Below are positions 43,959-51,625 of a stretch of DNA of 64,000 nucleotides, piece by piece. Each line of letters begins with the position of its first letter. Within the stretch, counting starts at the first letter, position 1. Origin of the DNA: Chitinophaga nivalis. Its GTDB lineage: Bacteria > Bacteroidota > Bacteroidia > Chitinophagales > Chitinophagaceae. The stretch is taken from positions 1,842,301 to 1,906,300 of the forward strand of contig NZ_JAPDNR010000001.1 of assembly GCF_025989125.1 (NCBI RefSeq), in the 5' to 3' direction. The translations under genes and the position numbers were made by a program. The notes below the pieces were generated by a model. That model saw only the letters and a program-made list of their open reading frames with translations. It made no database searches and had not been told where the DNA came from.

Positions 43959-44516
43959 TCAGTTGTCAAGTAATTCGCGGTACAGTTCTGCTAATCTTTC
44001 TCTCAGATAAAGTACTGCATAGCGTTTGCGTGATAATAATGTGTTTACTCCAACACCGGTTTCTTCACTCATTTGTTTGAAGGATTTCCCTTCCAGTTCA
44101 TGTTGCAGAAATACTTCCCGTTGTTCAGGCGGCAATTCGTCAATGGCCTCCATAATGGTTTCCGACATAATCTTGCGGACCATGGGCGTATCTGCCTGCA
44201 GGTTCTCATCCGCCAGCAGTTCCGGGAGGAAGAATACCTCTTCTCCTTCTACTTCGCGAATGTATTCGGCGAAGGGCGTTTCTTTTTTCTTGCGGAACCA
44301 GTCGGTGATCCGGTTGCGGGTTACGGCGAACAGCCATCCTGTGATGGAATCTATCTGACTGCCCAGCCGGAGGTATTCGGTAAACTGATAAAAAACATCC
44401 TGCAAAATATCCTCTGCATCCGATGCATTGCTCACCCGCTGCCGGATAAAGTGAAGCAGACGTTTACGTTCCTGCTTCACAGTTGCCTGTATGCGCTCGT
44501 TTTGCTCTATGGCCAT
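43959..44516 (-). CDS. ECF-type RNA polymerase sigma factor
   Basis: A 185-residue sigma-70-family factor. Region 2 has NASDAEDILQDVFYQFTEY (about 28-46) and GWLFAVTRNRITDWFR (about 60-75); region 4 has LPPEQREVFLQHELEGKSFK and the helix-turn-helix GVGVNTLLSRKRYA. I use the ATG at 44516 (MAIEQNE); an ATG at 44546 is an alternative. It leads an operon with the two-helix membrane protein and the HMA-like protein and is divergent from a CDF metal exporter with only about 100 bases between, which suggests shared regulation. Confidence 0.92.
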   Translation of the reverse strand: MAIEQNERIQATVKQERKRLLHFIRQRVSNASDAEDILQDVFYQFTEYLRLGSQIDSITGWLFAVTRNRITDWFRKKKETPFAEYIREVEGEEVFFLPELLADENLQADTPMVRKIMSETIMEAIDELPPEQREVFLQHELEGKSFKQMSEETGVGVNTLLSRKRYAVLYLRERLAELYRELLDN

Positions 44517-44633
44517 ATTGCTATTTGTAAGGAGCAGCTGTTTCATCGTAATAAGGATGACGAAGCTGCGTAAAGGATATTTTATGTACGTAAAAAAAAT
44601 CGTCCGTAACTTAGGTAAACAGTTCTTTCGTGT

Positions 44634-45512
44634 ATGCATGATCATGCTCATTCACATCCGGCTGTTTTGCAGCCATCCGCTGTAAACCGGGTTTTTGGCT
44701 GGGGAATTGGCCTTAATCTGGCTTTTGTGGTCGCTGAATTTATAGCCGGTTTCCTGACGCATTCCCTGGCTTTGTTGTCTGATGCAGGCCATAACCTCAG
44801 TGATGTGGCCAGCCTGGCGCTTGCCCTCCTGGCTTTCCGCCTGGCCCGGGTGAAACCGGGGCCCCGGTATACCTACGGCTACCGCAAAAGTACAATTCTT
44901 ATTTCCCTCCTGAACGCCCTGCTCTTATTGGTGGTGGTAGGCGGCATTGGCTATGGGGCTATCCGTCGTTTTAATACGCCGCATGAAGTCCCGGGAGGTG
45001 TTATTGCCGTGGTGGCCGGCATCGGTATTGTCATTAATGGTGTCACCGCCTTGCTGTTTTTCCGGGACCAGGAAAAAGACCTGAATGTAAAAGGCGCCTA
45101 TCTGCACCTGGTGGCAGATGCGCTGGTGTCGCTGGGTACTGTGATAGCAGGGATCGTCATTATCTATACCGGCTGGAACTGGATAGATCCGCTGATTAGT
45201 TTGCTGGTGATGGTCATTATTATATATGGTACCTGGGGATTGTTGCGGGATAGTTTACGGTTGTCGCTGGACGGGGTACCGTCGGGTATTAGTCTGGAGG
45301 CTGTGGAAAAGGCGATGGTGGCTGTTGCCGGGGTGAAGTCGGTCGATCATATCCATGTGTGGGCCATCAGTACCACGGAAAATGCATTGACGGCCCAGGT
45401 AAAAGTAGATCCGGAACTGGATGCTGCCGGTATTACCACATTAAAAGATGCTTTGCGTCATGAGCTGGAGCACCTGGGTATCCGGCACAGCACCCTGGAA
45501 ACGGCGTGTTAG
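44634..45512 (+). CDS. Cation diffusion facilitator (zinc/divalent metal exporter)
   Basis: CDF proteins export Zn2+, Co2+ or Cd2+ from the cytoplasm by proton exchange. The 292-residue protein starts with a His-rich MHDHAHSHP, has six membrane helices (about residues 17-200), the metal-site residues HNLSD (helix 2) and HLVADALVS (helix 5), and a C-terminal cytoplasmic domain (about 205-292) with VKSVDHIHVW. It looks like a CzcD-type member. It overlaps rsmG by four bases at the 3' ends. Confidence 0.94.
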   Translation: MHDHAHSHPAVLQPSAVNRVFGWGIGLNLAFVVAEFIAGFLTHSLALLSDAGHNLSDVASLALALLAFRLARVKPGPRYTYGYRKSTILISLLNALLLLVVVGGIGYGAIRRFNTPHEVPGGVIAVVAGIGIVINGVTALLFFRDQEKDLNVKGAYLHLVADALVSLGTVIAGIVIIYTGWNWIDPLISLLVMVIIIYGTWGLLRDSLRLSLDGVPSGISLEAVEKAMVAVAGVKSVDHIHVWAISTTENALTAQVKVDPELDAAGITTLKDALRHELEHLGIRHSTLETAC

Positions 45513-46138
45513 CTCTTGGCAATCACAATAAATTTCTCTTTGAAGCTTTCTTCGGGGAAGAGATCATAGATTTTTACCAGCTGTGGTTTAAGGCCACTTT
45601 CAGAGATTTCCTGCGCCAGGTCGCCACCTTTCAGGCAGATCAGCCCTTTCTCAAACTGTTTGCCCGGTACAGTGGATTTTTTCAGTACGGGTTTGCTCCA
45701 GCGCCACAGGTCTTGTAAAGGCGCTACGGCACGGGATACCACAATATCAAACTTACGGTTCTTGATTTCTTCTACGCGGGAATGTGCAGTAGTAACATTT
45801 TTCAGGCCCAGGGCTTCCGCTACGCCTTGTACTACCTTTATTTTTTTACCGATGGAATCTACCAGGTGGAATTTTACTTCCGGAAAGAAGATGGCCAGCG
45901 GAATGCCGGGAAATCCGCCACCGGTGCCCAGGTCGAGGATTTGTGTGTCTGGCTGGAAATCCGCAACAGCAGCAATACTCAGGGAATGCAAGATGTGCCG
46001 CTCGTACAGTGATTCAATATCTTTACGGGAGATCACATTGATCTTCTCGTTCCATTCTTCATATAATTCTTTCAGGGCTTCAAACTGCGCCAGTTGCGCA
46101 GGTGTGAAATCGCTGAAATATTTTAAAATAATTTCCAT
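45509..46138 (-). CDS. rsmG: 16S rRNA (guanine-527-N7) methyltransferase RsmG
   Basis: RsmG (GidB) methylates G527 of 16S rRNA; its loss gives low-level streptomycin resistance in other bacteria. The 209-residue protein shows the SAM-binding ILDLGTGGGFPGIPLAI, the acidic VKFHLVDSIGKK and the VVSRAVAPL motif. It is convergent with the CDF gene, overlapping by four bases. A TATTTTTG box on the minus strand at 46143-46150 lies five bases before its ATG. Confidence 0.95.
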   Translation of the reverse strand: MEIILKYFSDFTPAQLAQFEALKELYEEWNEKINVISRKDIESLYERHILHSLSIAAVADFQPDTQILDLGTGGGFPGIPLAIFFPEVKFHLVDSIGKKIKVVQGVAEALGLKNVTTAHSRVEEIKNRKFDIVVSRAVAPLQDLWRWSKPVLKKSTVPGKQFEKGLICLKGGDLAQEISESGLKPQLVKIYDLFPEESFKEKFIVIAKS

Positions 46139-46142
46139 GCCG

Positions 46143-46150
46143 CAAAAATA
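46143..46150 (-). promoter_or_regulatory. -7 promoter box for rsmG
   Basis: TATTTTTG on the minus strand, a perfect TAnnTTTG, ending five bases before the rsmG ATG; implies a leaderless mRNA. No clear -33. Confidence 0.45.
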
Positions 46151-46199
46151 GCTATTCGCTGTAAGCTTTCAGCAGTCCGGATATAAATTTCCGGTGGGT

Positions 46200-47336
46200 T
46201 TACCACCGGTTTTTAGAACGGAAGAATAACGCCGGCGCAAATAACAGGTAATACAACACCATCAGGATGTCCATCAGCCAGCTGAGTTTGAAGAGGTCAC
46301 TTTCGTCCAGCTTACGCATGGCCAAATAGGTGATCACCGACTGTACCAGCACTTTGGAAGCAAAGATGCCCAGTATATACCAGCGGATAGGCGGTGGAAA
46401 AAACAGCGCGCCGATAAAGGCCGGGTAAAAGAGGAAATGGGTAAGGGAGAATAAACCCAGCACAAACTTATGTCCGAAACGATAATGTTTGCCGGTAGAC
46501 ATATGCCGGGTCTTTTGCCGGAACCAGCTGGACCAGCTCATTTTAGGCTCAGAATAGGTGAAGGCCAGTTTATCAATGACTACGCCTACATTCCGGCGGT
46601 TGGCAGCTGTATTCACAAACAGGTCATCATCGCCACCGGGAATATGCTGATGGCTGGTAAAACCTTTATGTCTGAAAAACAGTTCTCTTTTATAAGCCAG
46701 GTTGCGGCCAACACCCATATAGGGCATACCACTCATGGCAAATGACAGGTGCTGCAGGGCGCCGAAAAAGGTTTCATAGCGGATGATCTTATTCAGTAAC
46801 CCGGGCTTTTTGTGATAGGCGCCATAGCCCAGCACAATTTCTTTTTCATGACTGAAGCCCTGGCTCATCAAAGACAACCAGTGGGTGCTGCCAGGTTTAC
46901 AATCAGCGTCTGTCAGCAATACATGGTCGTATTGGGCGCCTTTTAAACCGATGGACAACGGATATTTTTTACCGGGGATGAATTTCGCCGGCTGTTTGAT
47001 TTCAATCTGACGGTAATGAGGATAACCCCGTTCGATGGAACGCAGGTAATATTTGGTATCATCTTCGGAATTATCATTTACCACAATCACCTCATATTCG
47101 GGTTTCATGTGATGATGATACCGCTGCTGTAATACACCCGGCAGGTTCTTCTGCAGGTTCAGCTCTTCGTCTTTGGCGCATATGATCACTGAAAAAGGGC
47201 TGTCCGGCGCCTGATCCAGGTCAAATTTACGTTTGTAGAAAGCTACCCGGGAGAAGATAAAAAGAAAGTATATGATCTGTACCCCGGCTACGGCAGCAAA
47301 AAAGTATAAGGCAATTTCACCTAGATGGTCAAGCAT
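46200..47336 (-). CDS. Membrane glycosyltransferase, family 2
   Basis: A 378-residue GT-A fold enzyme with an N-terminal membrane helix (about 7-30), the catalytic domain (about 50-270) and two or three C-terminal helices. Visible motifs are SVIICAKDEELNLQ, VVNDNSEDDT, LLTDADCKPGS (DxD-like) and a PGGDDDLFV acceptor motif. It resembles processive or chitin/cellulose-synthase-like GT2 proteins, though a QxxRW motif is not clear: the comparable text is SSWFRQKTRHMS. The sugar and acceptor are unknown. Confidence 0.9.
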   Translation of the reverse strand: MLDHLGEIALYFFAAVAGVQIIYFLFIFSRVAFYKRKFDLDQAPDSPFSVIICAKDEELNLQKNLPGVLQQRYHHHMKPEYEVIVVNDNSEDDTKYYLRSIERGYPHYRQIEIKQPAKFIPGKKYPLSIGLKGAQYDHVLLTDADCKPGSTHWLSLMSQGFSHEKEIVLGYGAYHKKPGLLNKIIRYETFFGALQHLSFAMSGMPYMGVGRNLAYKRELFFRHKGFTSHQHIPGGDDDLFVNTAANRRNVGVVIDKLAFTYSEPKMSWSSWFRQKTRHMSTGKHYRFGHKFVLGLFSLTHFLFYPAFIGALFFPPPIRWYILGIFASKVLVQSVITYLAMRKLDESDLFKLSWLMDILMVLYYLLFAPALFFRSKNRW

Positions 47337-47344
47337 AATGCTGG

Positions 47345-47352
47345 CAAAAATA
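47345..47352 (-). promoter_or_regulatory. -7 promoter box for the glycosyltransferase
   Basis: TATTTTTG on the minus strand, nine bases before the ATG; the leader would be about four bases. Confidence 0.42.
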
Positions 47353-47506
47353 TAATAATTTTGTTATCTGTAAAATAATAATAGAAATTAAGAAGGAGGA
47401 AAGAAGACGGATCGCCCGGGGCGCAGCAGCAGCTCGTATATGCTGCTTTAAAACGGGTGAGAAAGGGCATCCTGCCGGATTCGTCATTTCTTAATGCTCA
47501 TTTCAA

Positions 47507-47514
47507 TATCTTTG
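47507..47514 (+). promoter_or_regulatory. -7 promoter box for tgt
   Basis: TATCTTTG, a perfect TAnnTTTG, 20 bases before the GTG start of tgt. A weak TTTC lies 16 bases upstream. Confidence 0.5.
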
Positions 47515-47533
47515 CGGCCTGAAATTACGACCA

Positions 47534-48664
47534 GTGGATTTTGAACTGATAACTACAGATAGCGGCAGCAATGCCAGGGCAGGTAAAGTAACCACCGCCC
47601 ATGGGGAGATAGAAACCCCTATTTTTATGCCGGTAGGTACCGTGGGCAGTGTAAAGGCTGTTACCCAGGACCAGCTGCGCGATGCTGTGCAGGCACAAAT
47701 CATTCTCGGCAATACTTATCATTTATATTTAAGACCCGGCCTGGAAGTATTGTCGCTGGCCGGCGGACTGCATAAATTCAACGGGTGGGACCGGCCTATC
47801 CTGACAGATAGCGGGGGATACCAGGTGTTTTCCCTGGCAGCCAACCGTAAAATCAAGGAAGAGGGTGTGGTGTTTCAATCCCACATCGATGGTTCCCGCC
47901 ATCTTTTCACCCCTGAAAATGTAATGGATATCCAGCGTACCATCGGAGCCGATATTATTATGGCCTTTGATGAATGTCCGCCTTATCCTTCCGAATACAG
48001 GTATGCCCGTAAGTCGATGGAGCTGACCCACCGCTGGCTGGACCGCTGTATCCAGCGCCTGGCTGATACCCAGCCTGCCTATGGTCATGAACAAACGTTG
48101 TTCCCGATTGTACAGGGCAGCACCTATAAAGATCTCCGTAAAGCTTCTGCCGAATACATTGCTTCCCGCAACTGCGCCGGTAATGCTATTGGTGGTCTCA
48201 GTGTGGGCGAGCCGGAAAACGAAATGTATGAAATGTGTGGGCATGTATGTGAAATACTGCCGGCAGATAAACCCCGTTACCTCATGGGCGTGGGCACTCC
48301 CTGGAATATCCTGGAGAATATAGCCCTGGGCATAGATATGTTCGACTGTGTGATGCCAACGCGTAATGGCCGCAACGGTATGCTGTTTACCTGGAATGGC
48401 GTGATGAACATCCGCAACAAGAAATGGGCGACCGACTTCACACCAATTGATAGCAACAGCGCCTGTTTCGCTACCAACAGCTATTCCCGCGCTTACCTGC
48501 GCCACTTATTTGTAGCCGGAGAAATATTGGGCATGACATTAGCCAGTGTGCATAACCTGGCGTTTTATCTGGAGCTGGTGCAGGAAGCCCGCCGCCAGAT
48601 CCTTGCAGGCACGTTTTCCACATGGAAAGCCGGCATGGTAAACCAGTTGAAAACACGCCTGTAA
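47534..48664 (+). CDS. tgt: tRNA-guanine transglycosylase (queuine insertion)
   Basis: Tgt swaps guanine-34 for preQ1 in GUN-anticodon tRNAs. The 376-residue protein starts with GTG at 47534 and has DSGGYQVFSL, the nucleophile region FDCVMPTRNGRNG and GGLSVGEPENEM. The usual zinc motif C-x-C-x2-C...H reads S-x-C-x2-T (SACFAT then NSYSRAYLRHL), so two of three cysteines are missing while the His in ASVHN remains. I recall the same loss in other Bacteroidota Tgt, so it is probably a lineage trait. queE lies near 31.5 kb. Confidence 0.95.
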   Translation: MDFELITTDSGSNARAGKVTTAHGEIETPIFMPVGTVGSVKAVTQDQLRDAVQAQIILGNTYHLYLRPGLEVLSLAGGLHKFNGWDRPILTDSGGYQVFSLAANRKIKEEGVVFQSHIDGSRHLFTPENVMDIQRTIGADIIMAFDECPPYPSEYRYARKSMELTHRWLDRCIQRLADTQPAYGHEQTLFPIVQGSTYKDLRKASAEYIASRNCAGNAIGGLSVGEPENEMYEMCGHVCEILPADKPRYLMGVGTPWNILENIALGIDMFDCVMPTRNGRNGMLFTWNGVMNIRNKKWATDFTPIDSNSACFATNSYSRAYLRHLFVAGEILGMTLASVHNLAFYLELVQEARRQILAGTFSTWKAGMVNQLKTRL

Positions 48665-48667
48665 AAG

Positions 48668-48697
48668 TTCGGACTATAAAATAAACTAATATCTTTG
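48668..48697 (+). promoter_or_regulatory. Promoter for the LptF/G permease gene
   Basis: A perfect TATCTTTG at 48690-48697 with a weak -33 (TTC at 48668-48670) 19 bases upstream. The ATG is at 48703, so the transcript should be leaderless. Confidence 0.5.
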
Positions 48698-48702
48698 GGG
48701 TC

Positions 48703-49782
48703 ATGACTAAAATTGACTGGTACATTTTACGCAAGCTCATAGGTACTTTCATTTATTCCCTGATGATATTCCTATTGATTTCTGTGGTGATCGACACTAC
48801 AGAAAAGGTGGATGATTTTATGAAAAATCATCTGTCGTTACGGGAGATTGTGGTAGACTATTATTTCGGTTTTATACCGCATATCCTGGCGTTACTGTTC
48901 CCGTTGTTCATCTTCCTGTCTGTCATCTTTTTTACATCCAAGATGGCCTACCGCTCAGAGATCATCGCGATTCTTTGCGCAGGAGTAAGCTTCCGCCGGT
49001 TCCTGCGTCCTTACTGGATCGGAGCTTTTTTATTCGGTGGGGTGCTATGGCTGGCCAACTATTGGGTAGTTCCCAATGCCAACCGTATCCGTACTTCCTT
49101 TGAGAATAAATACCTGCATAGTCATGATGACCAGAAATCGCAGTACGATCGTACTACCCGCATAGATAGCTTTACCTATGTGACTTTTGGTTCCTATGAT
49201 CCGAACTATAGAAGCGGCGGTAACTTTATTCTTCAAACGGTGAAGGGGCAGAACATGGGATTCAAGCTGAAGGCCGACCGTGTCAGCTGGGATTCTACTT
49301 CCCAGAAATGGCGCCTGGACTATGTGACCATGCGTACCATGAATGGCCTGAAAGAAGTATGGACCAGTAAGCAAGACACTTTATTAAAGATTCCGCTGGT
49401 GCCTAAAGACCTGGTAGATGAGAAAAATCTCCAGGAAGCGATGACCACTCCTGACCTGAGAAAATATATCCAGCGGGAAGCGATTCGTGGCGCAGAAGGA
49501 TTAAATATCTACTGGGTGGAATATTACCGGCGTACAGCGGCTGCTGCCGCAGTGGTGGTACTTACCCTCATTGGTGGTATTATTGCTGCCAAAAAGGTGA
49601 GAGGAGGTAGTGGATTGCATCTGGCATTGGGAATTGTGATCAGCGCATGTTATATCATATTCCTGCAGTTTACCACAGTGTTTTCTGTAAAAGCAGACCT
49701 GAACCCGATTATTGCCGTGTGGATTCCGAATGTTATTTTCGGTGGACTGGCCTTCTATCTGTATCTCAAAGCGCCTAAATAA
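48703..49782 (+). CDS. LptF/LptG-family permease
   Basis: LptF and LptG are the membrane parts of the LptB2FG transporter that extracts LPS from the inner membrane. The 359-residue protein begins KIDWYILRKLIGTFIYSLM, has three N-terminal membrane helices, a periplasmic beta-jellyroll (about 115-265) and three C-terminal helices. Which of F or G it is cannot be told here because no partner gene is next to it. It is 39 bases after tgt and has its own -7 box. Confidence 0.92.
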   Translation: MTKIDWYILRKLIGTFIYSLMIFLLISVVIDTTEKVDDFMKNHLSLREIVVDYYFGFIPHILALLFPLFIFLSVIFFTSKMAYRSEIIAILCAGVSFRRFLRPYWIGAFLFGGVLWLANYWVVPNANRIRTSFENKYLHSHDDQKSQYDRTTRIDSFTYVTFGSYDPNYRSGGNFILQTVKGQNMGFKLKADRVSWDSTSQKWRLDYVTMRTMNGLKEVWTSKQDTLLKIPLVPKDLVDEKNLQEAMTTPDLRKYIQREAIRGAEGLNIYWVEYYRRTAAAAAVVVLTLIGGIIAAKKVRGGSGLHLALGIVISACYIIFLQFTTVFSVKADLNPIIAVWIPNVIFGGLAFYLYLKAPK

Positions 49783-49818
49783 TAACCGGTTTTGTAAAGC
49801 AGGTTAAGCATATTCATG

Positions 49819-49851
49819 AACCCGGAGCGGAATGATTTTCCCCTCCGGGTT
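49819..49851 (+). terminator. Terminator after the permease gene
   Basis: Perfect 9-bp arms 49819-49827 and 49843-49851 with a 15-base loop, then TTTATTCATTTT. It lies 37 bases after the permease stop. Confidence 0.7.
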
Positions 49852-50175
49852 TATTCATTTTCAACCCTTCGCGATGGCATGATAAATTGCTTCTTTTTCT
49901 TTTTGGAGAGATCATTCTTTCAATATTTTCAATTCATTCTGAAAAAATTTACATTTCTTTAACGTGGAATAAATAGTATATAATGAGCATTATTAAATGA
50001 TTAATATACAGTATGATGTGGCTATTTTAACCCTATAGACTCTCTTGTCTGTTTTTACTTTTTAGCCGGTTAACAAGGCATTAAATACCACGAAAGGGTG
50101 GTAACTTCGTTAACAAATCATTACTTTTGACTATTGATCGATTTTGTTTTCATTTTTATAAACAATAGCAGTAAA
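49852..50175. other. AT-rich leader region of gltA
   Basis: No gene or tRNA seen. The region is very AT-rich from about 49890 to 50030. The only element I can support is the -7 box at 50122-50129. A TTG at 50134 would extend citrate synthase by 14 residues, but the extension is hydrophobic and atypical of the family, so I reject it. Confidence 0.5.
50122..50129 (+). promoter_or_regulatory. -7 promoter box for citrate synthase
   Basis: TACTTTTG, a perfect TAnnTTTG; predicted transcript start near 50134, leader about 42 bases to the ATG at 50176. Confidence 0.45.
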
Positions 50176-51501
50176 ATGGGGTACATAAAAGAAAAATTCA
50201 AGGTTAAAACAGATGAAGTTAACGTTGAAGTAAAAGAACTGGTGAAGAACCACGGCACAAAGAAGATTGACGACGTAACGATTGCACAGGTTTACCAGGG
50301 GATGCGTGGCATTACCGGACTGGTAACAGAAACTTCTTTACTGGATGCCAATGAAGGAATTCGTTTTCGCGGTTATTCAATACCTGAATTGAGTGAACTG
50401 TTACCGAAAGCACAGAACGGAGCAGAACCATTACCGGAGGGCTTATTTTACCTGATGCTGATGGGAGAGTTACCAACAGAAGCAGATGTACAATATCTTT
50501 CCAGTATGTGGGGGCGCCGCTCACATGTACCCAACCATGTATTTGCTGCTATTGAAGCGCTGCCGATCACTACGCACCCAATGACTATGTTTACCGTAGG
50601 TATTATGGCACTGCAGACAGAATCTTCTTTTGCACATGCCTATGCCGAAGGAATTAATAAAAAAGATTACTGGAGCTACACCTATGAGGATACCATGAAC
50701 CTCATTGCCCGTCTGCCCCGCATTGCTGCCTATATCTACCGTCGTAAATATAAAGGCGGCCAGCATATACAGCCTAACGGCATGCTGGACTGGGCAGGTA
50801 ACTTTGCGCACATGCTGGGTTACTCCGACGAAGGTTTCAAAGAACTGATGCGTTTATACATGACCATTCACGCCGATCACGAAGGTGGTAACGTGAGTGC
50901 ACATACGACGCACCTGGTAGGTTCTGCCCTCAGCGATGCCTATCTGTCATTTGCTGCAGGTATGAACGGTCTGGCAGGTCCTTTACACGGCCTCGCTAAC
51001 CAGGAAGTGATCAAATGGATTCTCAGTATGAGAGAAGAACTGGGTGGCGGTACGCCAACCAAAGACCAGATCGCTGCATACGTGAAGAAAACACTGTCTG
51101 ATGGAAAAGTAGTACCAGGTTATGGCCACGCCGTACTGCGTAAAACTGATCCACGCTTCACCGCGCAGATGGAATTTGCAAAAAAACACCTGCCTAACGA
51201 CGAACTGGTGAACATCGTGTGGAACGTATATGAAACGGTACCACCAATCCTGCAGGATCTCGGTAAAGTGAAAAACCCATGGCCTAACGTAGATGCACAC
51301 TCCGGTGCATTGCTCGTTCACTACGGCATGGTAGAATACGAATTCTATACTGTATTGTTTGGTGTATCCCGTGCACTCGGTGTACTGGCTTCCCTGTGTT
51401 GGGACAGAGCACTGGGCCTCTCTCTGGAAAGACCTAAATCTGTTACCACCGAATGGATGAAACAATTTGTAGAAGGTAAAGTAGATGCCATTACAGAATA
51501 G
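50176..51501 (+). CDS. gltA: Citrate synthase
   Basis: Citrate synthase condenses acetyl-CoA and oxaloacetate, starting the TCA cycle. The 441-residue protein is of the mitochondrial-like type. The catalytic triad is H271 (GPLHGLAN), H318 (PGYGHAVLRKTDPR) and D373 (VDAHSGALLVHYG). ADHEGGNVSAHTTHLVGSAL is also diagnostic. It starts at ATG 50176 (MGYIKEKFK). It has a promoter box upstream and an exceptionally long terminator downstream, so it is monocistronic. Confidence 0.96.
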   Translation: MGYIKEKFKVKTDEVNVEVKELVKNHGTKKIDDVTIAQVYQGMRGITGLVTETSLLDANEGIRFRGYSIPELSELLPKAQNGAEPLPEGLFYLMLMGELPTEADVQYLSSMWGRRSHVPNHVFAAIEALPITTHPMTMFTVGIMALQTESSFAHAYAEGINKKDYWSYTYEDTMNLIARLPRIAAYIYRRKYKGGQHIQPNGMLDWAGNFAHMLGYSDEGFKELMRLYMTIHADHEGGNVSAHTTHLVGSALSDAYLSFAAGMNGLAGPLHGLANQEVIKWILSMREELGGGTPTKDQIAAYVKKTLSDGKVVPGYGHAVLRKTDPRFTAQMEFAKKHLPNDELVNIVWNVYETVPPILQDLGKVKNPWPNVDAHSGALLVHYGMVEYEFYTVLFGVSRALGVLASLCWDRALGLSLERPKSVTTEWMKQFVEGKVDAITE

Positions 51502-51533
51502 TAACTGCCTTTCATAGCAGTCATACCATACGT

Positions 51534-51604
51534 AATTACGCATTGTATAACAGATCGAAGCGAATGATTTTCACTTACATCTGTTGTACAATGCGTAATT
51601 TTTT
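51534..51604 (+). terminator. Long intrinsic terminator after gltA
   Basis: Arms 51534-51555 and 51579-51600 pair over 22 positions with one G-T, 23-base loop, and a T-run to 51604. Stem base ATTACGCA. The T-run leads directly into the AT-rich recG leader. Confidence 0.9.
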
Positions 51605-51625
51605 ATTGGTAATTTGTAATTATTT

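Noticed and set aside
47729..48505. 258-codon minus-strand frame opposite tgt
   Set aside because: Shadow of a conserved gene with no signal or domain.
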